Positions 44,296 to 53,080 are shown, counted from the stretch's first letter. The stretch is 64,000 nt of DNA from Candidatus Gastranaerophilales bacterium (GCA_900552525.1 UNSK01000003.1:33408-97407); one strand, 5' to 3'. Made by a program: numbers and translations. Notes: generated by a model from the letters alone, not told the origin.

Positions 44296-45662
44296 GCAGA
44301 TTTTTTCATATTCTGAAATTCATCCAGACCGACTTTCCAGCTGTCTTCATACTTAAAATCTCTTGATGCTATTTCATCAGGAAGTCCTGCGTGGTGAATT
44401 TTCGGAAGTAAAAACTTCTCGCTCATCTCAATAGGTGCTGCAATATCGTCATCTGAATCCTGACAGATAAACACACCTTCTCCATTACTGTTTGTCTTAT
44501 ATCCGACTATTGTAATTTCGTGTCCTGCAAGTTTATTATCATTTTCAGGATCAGGCCAGGTATAGCCGATTATAATATTATGTCCCATTTTCAGAGTATC
44601 AAGTAATTCTTTTTTTATTGTGCCGAAATCCTTTTCATACCCTTTCAGCCTTCCATTTTCATCAACAATTTGATAAGTTACAGAAGTTGTATTTTTATCT
44701 TCGACAACCGACTCAACGTATGTTTTTTCAAAATCGATTAAACCGCCGTCTTCCTGAGTCCAGGCATTCGGAGCTCGTTTATCATTCAAAGAATTATATG
44801 TCTGCTGTGAACCTAGCTGCATTAAAGTTGACTGCATTAGAACATCAATAATTGAACGCTCGCCGGGATCTTTATAATGGTTTTGTATTCTTGCTCTTAT
44901 AATTGCATGTTCATCAGGTTTGAGCAAAACTGTAGCCGTATTAAAATCATTCATCTGATGAGGTGTTTTAAACTTTGTTAAAAGCCAGATTGCTTCTGAT
45001 GATTTGTCTGAAAGACTATCCATTTTTATTGTCTTAACAACTTCATTGTTTGGCGATGTTAAACCCTCTACCATTCTAAAAAATTCTGCAGTATGCTTTG
45101 TAGCCAAATCAAACTCAATACTTGCGGCAGGACAGGTTCCTGTATGCATATTCTCAAGTTCCCATTTCGCCTCGGCAATCTCTTTTGGATTCTCAGACAA
45201 ATTAGTCATCAAACCAATAACCTGACGTTTGTACTGCGCCGGAATATCTTCACAGGTTTGCGTTATTACATAAGGATTTGCAAGAATATCAAGACATTCC
45301 TGCAGGATGTTAATCTTATCTAACCCCGGATCGCGTTCTTCCGTAATTATTTTATGAAGATTATCCAGAACAGAACTTCTGTCATTGGAATTATTTTTCA
45401 GAAGCAGACCTGACTTGAGTGCAAATTCAAGTTTTTTTCTGTACTTTAAGTCCAGCTCATTTGAAAGCTCTTCATACTTTTTCTTTTCATCACGGGTAGT
45501 AAGGGAAGTCCGGACCGTAACAGCAGAAGTATAAGCATCTGCTTTAAAAGCAGGTTTTGGAGCGGTTTCTGCAGGGATAGAAACAGTTTTATCAGGAACT
45601 TTCTTCTGCTGTACTCCGCTGACATTATAAATATTTATATTTTGAAAATCCACACTAGCCAT
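44292..45662 (-). CDS. Candidate papain-fold cysteine peptidase
   Basis: 456 residues. The N-terminus has PKPAFKA, a variant of the F-x-G motif. After a helical region comes MHTGTCPAAS with a possible nucleophile Cys177, then GHEITIVGYKTNSNGEGVFI with His381 and QDSDDD with Asp402: the Cys...His...Asp/Asn order and the H-x-x-x-x-x-G-Y context of papain-like and C39-like peptidases. The segment between (about 180-360) is large. No signal peptide. No ribosome site; AT-rich TATATA runs directly into the ATG, so the start is uncertain (GTG at 45653 is an alternative). Confidence 0.5.
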   Translation of the reverse strand: MASVDFQNINIYNVSGVQQKKVPDKTVSIPAETAPKPAFKADAYTSAVTVRTSLTTRDEKKKYEELSNELDLKYRKKLEFALKSGLLLKNNSNDRSSVLDNLHKIITEERDPGLDKINILQECLDILANPYVITQTCEDIPAQYKRQVIGLMTNLSENPKEIAEAKWELENMHTGTCPAASIEFDLATKHTAEFFRMVEGLTSPNNEVVKTIKMDSLSDKSSEAIWLLTKFKTPHQMNDFNTATVLLKPDEHAIIRARIQNHYKDPGERSIIDVLMQSTLMQLGSQQTYNSLNDKRAPNAWTQEDGGLIDFEKTYVESVVEDKNTTSVTYQIVDENGRLKGYEKDFGTIKKELLDTLKMGHNIIIGYTWPDPENDNKLAGHEITIVGYKTNSNGEGVFICQDSDDDIAAPIEMSEKFLLPKIHHAGLPDEIASRDFKYEDSWKVGLDEFQNMKKSA

Positions 45663-45668
45663 ATATAT

Positions 45669-45697
45669 ATAAAAACATTACATCAAAAAAATTTGCC
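45669..45697 (-). promoter_or_regulatory. GGCAAATTTT promoter-like element (looser copy)
   Basis: GGCAAATTTTTTT (from 45697) is followed by an AT stretch ending in TATATATAT at the start codon 45662. Spacing is less clear than at 41903 or 5494. Confidence 0.25.
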
Positions 45698-45741
45698 TTT
45701 ATATTAAGATTTTTTACAAACTATCAGCTTTATTGCTGAAC

Positions 45742-47553
45742 CTACAATAGTTGAAGCACAATACCAGGCGTTTGATTTGCAGCAGCCATAAGCGTTGCAG
45801 CAGCCTGTTGTAGAATTTGATTACGGATATATTCGCTGCTTTCTTCCGCAATGTCTGCATCACGAATTGTTGCCCGGGTTGAAACCAGATTATTAATGCT
45901 AACCCCAATTGACTCCAGAGCGGATTCAAGACGATTATATGCTGAACCATATTTGACCTCTTTTTCTTTGATTTTAGAGAGTAAATCATCAATAATACTT
46001 AAACTATCCTCGCTTGTAATATCAATATTATTCACAGATATTCCACAAGAAAAATCAATGTCTATTCTACTTGAATCAGAAGAGTTAATTCCAACCTGAT
46101 AACCAATTTTATTGTTTCCATAAGAAAATGGGCGAACATCACTGCAATTAGCATCTCCCGTATATTTCAGCAATTCTGGTTTTGCTGTTGTAACAGCCTC
46201 TATTCCAGAGTTTTTATAATACGAGATATATGAACAGTTTGTAACTTCTATAGATGTACCTCCACTGCCTCCAATAATAATTCCATCTAGATTTTCAGAT
46301 TTTCCTAAAACTTTTGAATTTGTAACAACACATAAATCACTATCAGCATCAACCCAGCCAATCATCCCCCCTGACGATAGATTAGCTTCAACAGTTCCTG
46401 CTGAATAACAATTATCTATATAAATTTTATGATCACCCAAATATCCCAGCAAGCCACCTACATTATCATCAGCCTTAACATCACCAAGCGCATAGGAAAA
46501 AGAGATGTTAGAAATTCCTACACTATTCCCAATCAAGCCACCTACAAAGATTTTACCCAAAACACTTCCTTCAGTATAACTATTTGAAACGGAAGAACTA
46601 TCCAGACGTCCAACAAGCCCTCCTATTTGCGACGAAGTTCCGGTAACATTAGCTGTAGAAAAACAATTGTTTATAGTTGTGGCATTAGTAATTTGTCCTA
46701 TTAAACCACCAACCCAGCCTGCACCTCTAACACTTCCGGTAGAATAACAGTTCGTTATTATAGAGGCTTCGGCCGCTCCTGCCAATATTCCGACAGCATT
46801 TTGTACATTTATATCTGCGTTTTCTAACCCTACATTGCTTACATTTGCACCATCTATGACACCAAACAAGCCAATACCGTTTCCTGCAGCATCATCTACT
46901 TGCAAATTTTTAATAACATGCCCATTACCATTTAATTCACCTGAAAACGGATTTGTTTTTGTTCCTATAGCAGTCCAATTATAACCTGAAAGGTCAATAT
47001 CATTCATCAAAATATATTTACCTGAGAGATTATCCTTAAGCGCCTGAAGGTCATCAGCAGTTTTAATTATTGTATAACCTTGAGCAATTGCCTCCGACTC
47101 TGTTAACGGGTTTATTTCTTCAATAAATCCTCCCGCAGGTTTCAGCAAAGAAATTCCGTTATATTCCGTATTTGCCATAATGCGATTAATTTCTGCTGTT
47201 CTCGAATTGACTTCTTGTTGAATGGCATTCAAAGAATCATCGCCGTAAGTACCATTTGCCGCCTGTTCTGCTAAATCACGTATACGTGAAAGATGGCTGG
47301 ATACAAGTTCTAAGCTGTCCGTAGCTGTAGTCAACATATCTAAGCCCATGGATATATTATCCTGCGCTGCTTGATAAGATAATAACTTGCTTGAAATTTT
47401 TGTAGAAATTGCATAATTTGCAGCATTATCTTTTGCGCGGTTAATTTTAAAACCGGTTGTCATACGTTCTATTGCCGTATTCAAACCGCTGGTCGATAAT
47501 TTTAAATTAGATTGGACTATCAAGCTCGAAAGGTTAGTATTTATACTCAACAT
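45742..47553 (-). CDS. Flagellin with GLUG-repeat central domain
   Basis: 603 residues from ATG 47553 with GGAGGT upstream; a TTG four codons earlier overlaps that site. Residues 1-140 are a flagellin N-domain (ERMTTGFKINRAKDNAANYA, NRIMANTEYNGISLL) and 515-603 a flagellin C-domain (RATIRDADIAEESSEYIRNQ, QTPGIVLQLL). Between them, residues about 225-425 carry at least five GLUG repeats of the form GGLIG...ITNCYSTGSVRG. GLUG repeats form beta-solenoids on adhesins and IgA peptidases. The protein also contains several cysteines, rare in flagellins. Inference: a filament subunit exposing an adhesive solenoid. Confidence 0.88.
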   Translation of the reverse strand: MLSINTNLSSLIVQSNLKLSTSGLNTAIERMTTGFKINRAKDNAANYAISTKISSKLLSYQAAQDNISMGLDMLTTATDSLELVSSHLSRIRDLAEQAANGTYGDDSLNAIQQEVNSRTAEINRIMANTEYNGISLLKPAGGFIEEINPLTESEAIAQGYTIIKTADDLQALKDNLSGKYILMNDIDLSGYNWTAIGTKTNPFSGELNGNGHVIKNLQVDDAAGNGIGLFGVIDGANVSNVGLENADINVQNAVGILAGAAEASIITNCYSTGSVRGAGWVGGLIGQITNATTINNCFSTANVTGTSSQIGGLVGRLDSSSVSNSYTEGSVLGKIFVGGLIGNSVGISNISFSYALGDVKADDNVGGLLGYLGDHKIYIDNCYSAGTVEANLSSGGMIGWVDADSDLCVVTNSKVLGKSENLDGIIIGGSGGTSIEVTNCSYISYYKNSGIEAVTTAKPELLKYTGDANCSDVRPFSYGNNKIGYQVGINSSDSSRIDIDFSCGISVNNIDITSEDSLSIIDDLLSKIKEKEVKYGSAYNRLESALESIGVSINNLVSTRATIRDADIAEESSEYIRNQILQQAAATLMAAANQTPGIVLQLL

Positions 47554-47585
47554 ACTAACCTCCAAAACATTAAATTTTTAGAGTG

Positions 47586-47705
47586 TTTTACCCCCCCCCC
47601 CTACAGCTGTAAGGGTTTCAGGGGTTTTATTTACATCTGTCTTAAACATATCCATATATATAATATATTCCACATTTAATGATTTTATAACGCTTTATTA
47701 CAAAT
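47586..47705 (-). repeat. Flagellin leader repeat, copy 2
   Basis: Matches 3541-3660 upstream of the flagellin-RTX gene across about 120 bp, including the G run, the CCCTTAC-AGCT-GTAGGG hairpin and the ATGTGGAATATA block. Confidence 0.7.
47591..47601 (-). promoter_or_regulatory. Homopolymeric tract (11 G on the coding strand) in the GLUG-flagellin 5' leader
   Basis: Eleven C on the plus strand, 37 nt upstream of the GLUG-flagellin start codon; ten in the paralogous leader at 3546. The length difference between copies fits a slippage-prone tract. Confidence 0.55.
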
Positions 47706-47780
47706 TCGTTACAATGAAGCAAGTTTTTTGAGTTTAGTGTTTTATAATAATCAGGTGTAGTTTAAAGGCAGTGTCTTAAT

Positions 47781-48575
47781 ATGGTAAATTCGTATTACTA
47801 TGACGGAAATCAATATATCCCGCGGAGTCAAACCGACGGAAATAAAGGCTTTATTATGGCAAGTGCGGCTTCATCTGCCATAATGGGAACAATTCTGCCT
47901 TTATGCGGTAAACCTTTTGAACGTCAGCTTATTAAAGAACACTCGCAAAACTACCTGTATAAAGATGCTTTTCTAAACTCCCTGAAAGTTTCAGGACTTG
48001 ATAAAAAGGGAGTTCGAATTATTCCAATGGAATTAAGCAAAACTGTAAATGATTATTCTCTCGGCAGGAATGCTGCATATTTTCCTAAAGAAAGAGTTGT
48101 AAGAATAAATACTGACAAGATTTCCGCGGCCGGCTTTCATGAACTCGGACACGCAATGAATGATATTACCGGAAAAGCCGGAAAATTCTTAAGCAAGCTG
48201 CGCTGGCCCGGAAGAATTGCTGCCGGCTGGATGGGTACAATAGCTTTGTTTTCAACACCAAAACCAAAAGATGCTCCAAAAACAGGCTATGACCACATCA
48301 AAGACAACTGCGGCAAAATAGCATTCGCCTGCATGCTTCCTACCGTTTTTGAGGAAGGTATGGCAAGTTACAAGGGTATTAAAATTGCCCGGAAAACAGG
48401 GCTCGCAGAGCCTTTGATTAAAAACCTGAAAAAATTATACGGCAAAGCACTTCTAACCTACATCGGACACGCAGCTGCAACCGGGCTTGCTGTAGGAGCT
48501 GCAAATATGATTATGGAAAAATTTACACGCCCGAAAAAGATAGAACAGGACAGCTTCTACAATCTATTTATTTGA
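47781..48575 (+). CDS. Candidate membrane-associated zinc metallopeptidase
   Basis: 264 residues. AAGFHELGHAMND has the HExxH zinc motif (H120, E121, H124), and FEEGMASYKG (E191/E192) about 70 residues later could supply the glutamate ligand of a gluzincin. Hydrophobic stretches flank it (FIMASAASSAIMGTILPLCG, IAAGWMGTIALF, KIAFACMLP, and a C-terminal GLAVGAANMIM). It could be a processing protease. Divergent from the GLUG-flagellin gene, with a shared regulatory region. It overlaps the next convergent gene by 12 bp. Confidence 0.6.
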   Translation: MVNSYYYDGNQYIPRSQTDGNKGFIMASAASSAIMGTILPLCGKPFERQLIKEHSQNYLYKDAFLNSLKVSGLDKKGVRIIPMELSKTVNDYSLGRNAAYFPKERVVRINTDKISAAGFHELGHAMNDITGKAGKFLSKLRWPGRIAAGWMGTIALFSTPKPKDAPKTGYDHIKDNCGKIAFACMLPTVFEEGMASYKGIKIARKTGLAEPLIKNLKKLYGKALLTYIGHAAATGLAVGAANMIMEKFTRPKKIEQDSFYNLFI

Positions 48576-49526
48576 TATAATTTCTTCCACTTTATTATTT
48601 GAACTGTCAAGAACTTTGATAGTCACGCGTTCTCCGTCTTTATATCCGGCATTATATGTATTTTGCAGTTTATAATCAGAGGAATATACTGTTTCTTTTG
48701 TTTTTAATCCATCATTGTATTCGCTCATCAAAGTAACACCATCCTGTGGATTTTCAGAATTGTAATATGTAAACCTTGTAATATCAGGCCCTTCATAACT
48801 TGCAGAAACATTAACTCTTGTATTGCCGTCTTCGTCATAAACCAAATGTTCAGATCTTATTTTTGTATCACCATCAGGTGTTTCTTTTTTTATTGAAAGA
48901 ATTTTCCCTTCTCCGTTCTTCATCTCATATTTTACAGGCTCTTCATCAGAATAATTCCAGATTTCTGTATATTCAATATCACCGTCTTCATCATATTTGA
49001 TGTGCTTGAGAGGAAGTCCTGAATCTTCGTTAAATTCCCAATCACCGTCTTCATCAGAAACTTCCTGCCCGATGCTGGTTATTTTCCGAACACCTTCCTT
49101 ATTTATTTCTACAAATTTTACATCATGACGCATATATTTTTCATCACCGGAACTTCCAACAATCATAAATACTCCATCTGGTTTGCGTTTCAAGTAATAC
49201 AAATTAGAATATTCAATCAATTTGCGGATATCGTCTTGAATACCCGATGGAAGATTTGCAATCTCAGTAATTGCAGACAACGGTAAAATTGTGTTATCAC
49301 TAAATAAATCAGCTTTCTTGACAATTTCTTTTGGAACAGGTTTCTGTACTGGTGCAGGCGGAGTAACTTTTATTTCCTCTTTTACAGGTTCTTGTTTGAT
49401 TTTTTTCTCAGTAACTTCACTGACAGGAGTTTTTTCCGTTTTGTCTTTAAAAATAACTGCAAGTCCGCATCCAATAATAATAAGTCCGCACAAAACAGAA
49501 CAAGCTAAAAGTTTTTTCTTTTCCAT
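48564..49526 (-). CDS. Membrane-anchored periplasmic protein with proline-rich linker
   Basis: 320 residues from ATG 49526 (GGGG upstream, TATAAT further up). Membrane anchor KLLACSVLCGLIIIGCGLAV, then a Pro/Lys/Glu/Val linker (KVTPPAPVQKPVPKEIV) like those of TonB, then a periplasmic domain with YDEDGDIEYTEIWNYSDEE and LVYDEDGNTRVNVSASYEG repeats resembling YD/MORN-like beta hairpins. No enzyme motif. Divergent from nanE. Confidence 0.55.
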   Translation of the reverse strand: MEKKKLLACSVLCGLIIIGCGLAVIFKDKTEKTPVSEVTEKKIKQEPVKEEIKVTPPAPVQKPVPKEIVKKADLFSDNTILPLSAITEIANLPSGIQDDIRKLIEYSNLYYLKRKPDGVFMIVGSSGDEKYMRHDVKFVEINKEGVRKITSIGQEVSDEDGDWEFNEDSGLPLKHIKYDEDGDIEYTEIWNYSDEEPVKYEMKNGEGKILSIKKETPDGDTKIRSEHLVYDEDGNTRVNVSASYEGPDITRFTYYNSENPQDGVTLMSEYNDGLKTKETVYSSDYKLQNTYNAGYKDGERVTIKVLDSSNNKVEEIISNK

Positions 49527-49595
49527 ATCAAACCCCGCTATACACACTACATTATAGTCTTCTATTATTAATTTATCAACAGTTTTATTTTGTGA

Positions 49596-49601
49596 TAAAA
49601 T
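49596..49601 (+). promoter_or_regulatory. nanE promoter, leaderless
   Basis: TTATCA (49573-49578), 17-nt spacer, TAAAAT (49596-49601), 6 nt, ATG at 49608. Confidence 0.5.
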
Positions 49602-49607
49602 AATTTC

Positions 49608-50285
49608 ATGGGAATTTTAGAAAGTTTAAAGGGACAAGTGATTGTATCTTCACAGGCAATGCCTGATGAACCTTTGTACAAAGAAGAATGTATGCTTGCG
49701 ATGATGCAGTCTGTTGTAAACGGAGGCGCAGGCGGGCTCAGGGTTGCAGGAGCAAGAGATGTAAGGAATGCTAAAAATCTCGGTTTACCTGTTATAGGAC
49801 TCACAAAGCCGGATAAGCTTCCTGAAAACTGGAAAGAAATTGTATACATTACGCCAGGGCTTAAAGAGGTTAATGACCTTATTGAAGCAGGAGCTGATAT
49901 TATCGCTTTTGACGGAACTTCCCGTCCGCATGCAGGTTGTACATTAGAAGAAATTATAACTGTTATTCACAAAGCAGGAAGACTTGCAATGGCTGACATT
50001 TCAACATTGGAAGAAGGAAAAAAATGTGCAGAATTAGGAGCAGACGTAATTTCTACAACTCTTGCCGGATATACGCTTGAATCAGAAAACTCTCCGGAAG
50101 GCCCCGACTATGAATTACTTGAAGCACTGGTTCAAAATATAGAAAAACCCGTTATTCTTGAAGGCCGCATCTGGGAACCGCAAGAAGTCAAAAAAGCTTT
50201 TGCACTAGGTGCTCACTGCGTTGTAATTGGTTCTGCAATCACAAGACCGCAGTTGATTACTAAAAGATTTGTTGAGGGAATATAA
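49608..50285 (+). CDS. nanE: N-acetylmannosamine-6-phosphate 2-epimerase
   Basis: 225 residues, TIM barrel. IVSSQAMPDEPLYKEECMLA, GGAGGLRVAGARDV, GLTKPDKLPENWKEIVYITP, IAFDGTSRPHAG, MADISTLEEGKKCAELGADV and VILEGRIWEPQEVKKAFALG match NanE throughout. Interconverts ManNAc-6-P and GlcNAc-6-P. The ROK kinase begins directly after its stop, so the pair can phosphorylate ManNAc and epimerise it. No sialate lyase is adjacent. Confidence 0.92.
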   Translation: MGILESLKGQVIVSSQAMPDEPLYKEECMLAMMQSVVNGGAGGLRVAGARDVRNAKNLGLPVIGLTKPDKLPENWKEIVYITPGLKEVNDLIEAGADIIAFDGTSRPHAGCTLEEIITVIHKAGRLAMADISTLEEGKKCAELGADVISTTLAGYTLESENSPEGPDYELLEALVQNIEKPVILEGRIWEPQEVKKAFALGAHCVVIGSAITRPQLITKRFVEGI

Positions 50286-51167
50286 ATGAAAAAGGCTCTT
50301 GCATTTGATATAGGCGGAACAAAAATTTACAGCACGATTATTGACGAAACCGGCAATATTATAGAAGAGATAGAAAAATTTTCTACTCCTAAAACTATTG
50401 ATGGGATAAAAGAAGTTTTAAAAAAACAAATATTTAAATATGCAAACAATGTTGATGTAATCGCAATATCAACTGCCGGAGCAGTAAATAATGAGAATAC
50501 TGCTGTTATAGGTTCTACTGGAAATCTGGTAAAAGATTATAAAACAATCAACTTTCAAGAATTAAGTTCTAAACGGGTATTCCTTGAAAATGATGCCAAT
50601 TGTGCAGCCTGGGCAGAATACAAAATCGGCGCTTCTAAAGATACAAAAGTATCTGTTATGCTGACTTTGGGGACAGGCGTCGGAGGCGGAATTATTATTG
50701 ATAACAAACTTCTTAAGGGCAAATCCGGTGCAGCGGGAGAGGTGCATTTCAAAATGTACCCCGACAAGCGCAGAAAATGCACATGCGGAAGCTGGGACTG
50801 CTTTGAAGCTTATGCTTCCGGTACTGCTTTAAAATGGGATGCTCAAGAAACTTTAGGCCGTGAAGACGTTACTACTTATGATGTAATTGACGGAGTTAAA
50901 AACGGCGATTCTAAAATGATTGCAATATTTGACCGCTGGCAGTATGACATTACACTCGGAATAGCAGGGCTTGCAAATATTTTTGACCCTGATTGTTTTG
51001 TACTTTCCGGCTCTATGGCGCAGTTTGTAGATACAAAAAAAATGGAAGAATATGTAAACAATGATATAGTAACTTCTCCAACTTCAATAAGATTAGCAAC
51101 AACAGGAAATTATTCCGGAATGATTGGAGCTGCTCTTTTAGCATTTGATGAGGTGAATAATGGGTAA
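50286..51167 (+). CDS. ROK-family sugar kinase (probable N-acetylmannosamine kinase)
   Basis: 293 residues, starting directly after nanE. AFDIGGTKIYSTIIDE (phosphate 1), FLENDANCAAWAEYKIG (catalytic Asp in NDA), LTLGTGVGGGIIIDNKLL, and the ROK zinc site around RKCTCGSWDCFEAYASG (CxCGxxxC), with the His ligand in AGEVHF. Linkage to nanE favours ManNAc as substrate, but glucose or other sugars cannot be excluded. It overlaps the next small gene by 8 bp. Confidence 0.85.
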   Translation: MKKALAFDIGGTKIYSTIIDETGNIIEEIEKFSTPKTIDGIKEVLKKQIFKYANNVDVIAISTAGAVNNENTAVIGSTGNLVKDYKTINFQELSSKRVFLENDANCAAWAEYKIGASKDTKVSVMLTLGTGVGGGIIIDNKLLKGKSGAAGEVHFKMYPDKRRKCTCGSWDCFEAYASGTALKWDAQETLGREDVTTYDVIDGVKNGDSKMIAIFDRWQYDITLGIAGLANIFDPDCFVLSGSMAQFVDTKKMEEYVNNDIVTSPTSIRLATTGNYSGMIGAALLAFDEVNNG

Positions 51168-51375
51168 AGCTAAACGTAGAAGCCTTAAGCAGGGCATAAA
51201 TGACCGTTTTCAGTATATGACAAGAGAATCAGCATTAGATTCAGTTATTAAAAATATTGAAAAGAAAGACGAAGTAATTGATACAATTACACTATTTGGT
51301 TTTACTGCAGAAGAAATGCTAGAAGCTGGCGCTGCATATGAGGATGTTATGGCCTTTGGCGGACTGGTAGGATAG
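51160..51375 (+). CDS. Small conserved-looking protein in nanE-kinase operon
   Basis: 71 residues. Basic start (GKAKRRSLKQGINDRFQYMT) and an acidic helical end (TLFGFTAEEMLEAGAAYEDV). It overlaps the kinase gene by 8 bp and ends 2 nt before the UbiA-type gene, so it is probably translated. No family recognised. Confidence 0.55.
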   Translation: MGKAKRRSLKQGINDRFQYMTRESALDSVIKNIEKKDEVIDTITLFGFTAEEMLEAGAAYEDVMAFGGLVG

Positions 51376-51377
51376 TT

Positions 51378-52346
51378 ATGTTAAATAAACTTACAACTGT
51401 ATTAATATGCTCAAGAGCATTTTCACTTCCTATGACAATTATGTCCTGGCTTGTAATATTTACATATTCCGCTCTTGTGGCAGGACACATAAGGTATGGC
51501 CTTCTGGCATTGGCAGGAATTTGTCTGGCACATCTGGCAGCTAATCTCCTTGATGATTATTTTGATTACAAATCCCTGATAAAACAGGTTAGTTTCAACA
51601 AAAAAGAATATTTAAAAAACTCGCAAAAAACTAAATGCAGATATCTTATTTCAGGCCTTATACGCCCTCGAGATATCCTTATACTGGCATTTATTTACCT
51701 TGCTGCTGCAAGTATTATAGGATTATTTTTCTTTATAAAATGTGGAATTGGCGTTGTGTATTTTGCACTTATTGGCGGAATAATTACTATACTATACTCG
51801 TTTATGTCAAAAATCAGGCTCTCAGAATTTGCTGTAGCTGTTGCATACGGCCCTGCATTATTCGGCGGAGTATACTATGTTATGACTAAAACATATTCAT
51901 GGGATGCTATTATTTTATCAATCCCATCTATGCTTGTTACTGTAACACTTTTGTACATACATACAGTTATGGACTTTGATTTTGACCTGAATGAAGGCCA
52001 TAAAACAGTTGCGAATTCTTTTAACTCTCAGCTTGATTCGCTTATCGTTTTAAAATGGCTGTTAATACTCGCGTATGTAACTCCGCTTCTCTTGTGCATT
52101 TTTGACATCCTTGATTGGCAGGTATTTATCGTTTGGCTTACAATTCCTCTTGCTGTTGATTTGTATAAATCAATGGTTGATTTCTCCGCTAATGCTGAGT
52201 CAATACCGGAACATAAATGGTATCATTTTCCAATGGAAAATATGATGAATGCACCGAGCTTTATGACAAGAATCTACCAGTCCAGAAATTTAATGATTTA
52301 TTACTCGCTTTTTCTGGCACTTGCAATAATTTTAGCCTTGAATTAG
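51378..52346 (+). CDS. UbiA-family prenyltransferase
   Basis: 322 residues, about eight membrane helices. The first aspartate-rich motif is HLAANLLDDYFDYKSL (N-x-x-D-D-x-x-x-D) and the second is TVMDFDFDLNEGHKT, which bind Mg-prenyl diphosphate. Family members prenylate aromatic quinone or haem precursors; the MenA group (1,4-dihydroxy-2-naphthoate) is one option, but no menaquinone gene is adjacent. It ends the nanE-led run. Confidence 0.75.
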   Translation: MLNKLTTVLICSRAFSLPMTIMSWLVIFTYSALVAGHIRYGLLALAGICLAHLAANLLDDYFDYKSLIKQVSFNKKEYLKNSQKTKCRYLISGLIRPRDILILAFIYLAAASIIGLFFFIKCGIGVVYFALIGGIITILYSFMSKIRLSEFAVAVAYGPALFGGVYYVMTKTYSWDAIILSIPSMLVTVTLLYIHTVMDFDFDLNEGHKTVANSFNSQLDSLIVLKWLLILAYVTPLLLCIFDILDWQVFIVWLTIPLAVDLYKSMVDFSANAESIPEHKWYHFPMENMMNAPSFMTRIYQSRNLMIYYSLFLALAIILALN

Positions 52347-52411
52347 ATTAGGATTTATACTCGTAAACCATACACCCGCCTTCGTTTTCTAACACCTCAT
52401 TAACATTTAAT

Positions 52412-52572
52412 TTATTGAAGTTTTGATTCATTTCCTTTTTTTATAACTTCATCAATAGATAGATTATTTTCATAAGCTTGACGATAAGCACGGTGAATCC
52501 GGCATGTTTCATAACAATCAATACCAACAAGCCTTACAGATATTTATTGCCTTTGAATTTTGTTTTATTCAT
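52412..52572 (-). pseudogene. Staphylococcal-nuclease-like gene remnant
   Basis: Minus-strand fragments: MNKTKFKGNKYL then a stop, followed in another frame by VRLVGIDCYETCRIHRAYRQ ... NLSIDEVIKKGNESKLQ and a stop (52412). VRLVGID and the LSIDEVIKKG helix are thermonuclease (SNase) features. The catalytic core is largely missing and the frame is broken, so it is a relic. A 27-codon frame (52431-52348) overlaps its end and is probably not a gene. Confidence 0.5.
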
Positions 52573-52637
52573 TTTTAATACACTTTTTTAAATACCCAAA
52601 AAACATTATCATATCCAGTATGATTAACAGTGAGTAA

Positions 52638-52757
52638 ATAAAAACTAATGTTGGCTTTGCATTAAAAGCTTTACGTATTGGCAAAGTATTGACTCAAGAA
52701 GAATTGGCCGAACGAGTTGACTTACAACCCAACACTATTGCAAAAATTGATACGTAA
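52638..52757 (+). pseudogene. XRE helix-turn-helix gene fragment
   Basis: The frame reads NVGFALKALRIGKVLTQEEL, AERVDLQPNTIAKIDT, then a stop. It lacks a start codon and everything after the recognition helix; expected AKIEKG is cut to AKIDT. It resembles the intact HTH at 21880 (LTQEKLAEFIDVQPQTIRAI), so it is probably the remnant of a related regulator. Confidence 0.55.
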
Positions 52758-52840
52758 TGTTGTAATTGTTCTGCAAAGCGGTCAGTAGATTAACTTGTAT
52801 TCAACAGGCATCCCCTTTTGTCCGTACCACGGTTTGTAAC

Positions 52841-52861
52841 ATTGTCATTATAACGGACAAT
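52841..52861. promoter_or_regulatory. Operator-like inverted repeat at HTH gene
   Basis: ATTGTC-ATTATAACG-GACAAT: six-base arms flank a sequence containing the likely -10 (TATAAC), directly ahead of the XRE gene at 52868. It would suit autorepression. TTGTCCG also occurs 25 bp upstream. Confidence 0.45.
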
Positions 52862-52867
52862 TTAAAT

Positions 52868-53080
52868 ATGGACAAGCCCTTGCTTATAAAACTTGCTAAC
52901 AGAATAAAGGAACTTCGTAAGCAACAAAAAATTACTCAAGATGAACTTGCTTACAGAGCAAACATTGGACGTTCGACATTGGGCAATATTGAAACTGCCC
53001 AAAATGATGTAACATTCTCAAAAATAAATCAACTGGCTCAGGCTTTTGAACTTTCATTATCAGAATTTTTAAATTTTTAG
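52868..53080 (+). CDS. Small XRE-family regulator
   Basis: 70 residues from ATG 52868; the longer frame starting at 52766 passes through the promoter and operator. HTH core IKELRKQQKITQDELAYRAN, IGRSTLGNIETAQNDVTFSK, INQLAQAFELSLSEFLNF. Little more than the DNA-binding domain, so probably an autoregulator. It stands in a decayed patch between ubiA-type and degT genes. Confidence 0.75.
   Translation: MDKPLLIKLANRIKELRKQQKITQDELAYRANIGRSTLGNIETAQNDVTFSKINQLAQAFELSLSEFLNF

Noticed and set aside
52766..52867. N-terminal extension of the XRE protein at 52868
   Set aside because: The extension crosses the likely promoter and operator, and the HTH domain is complete from 52868.
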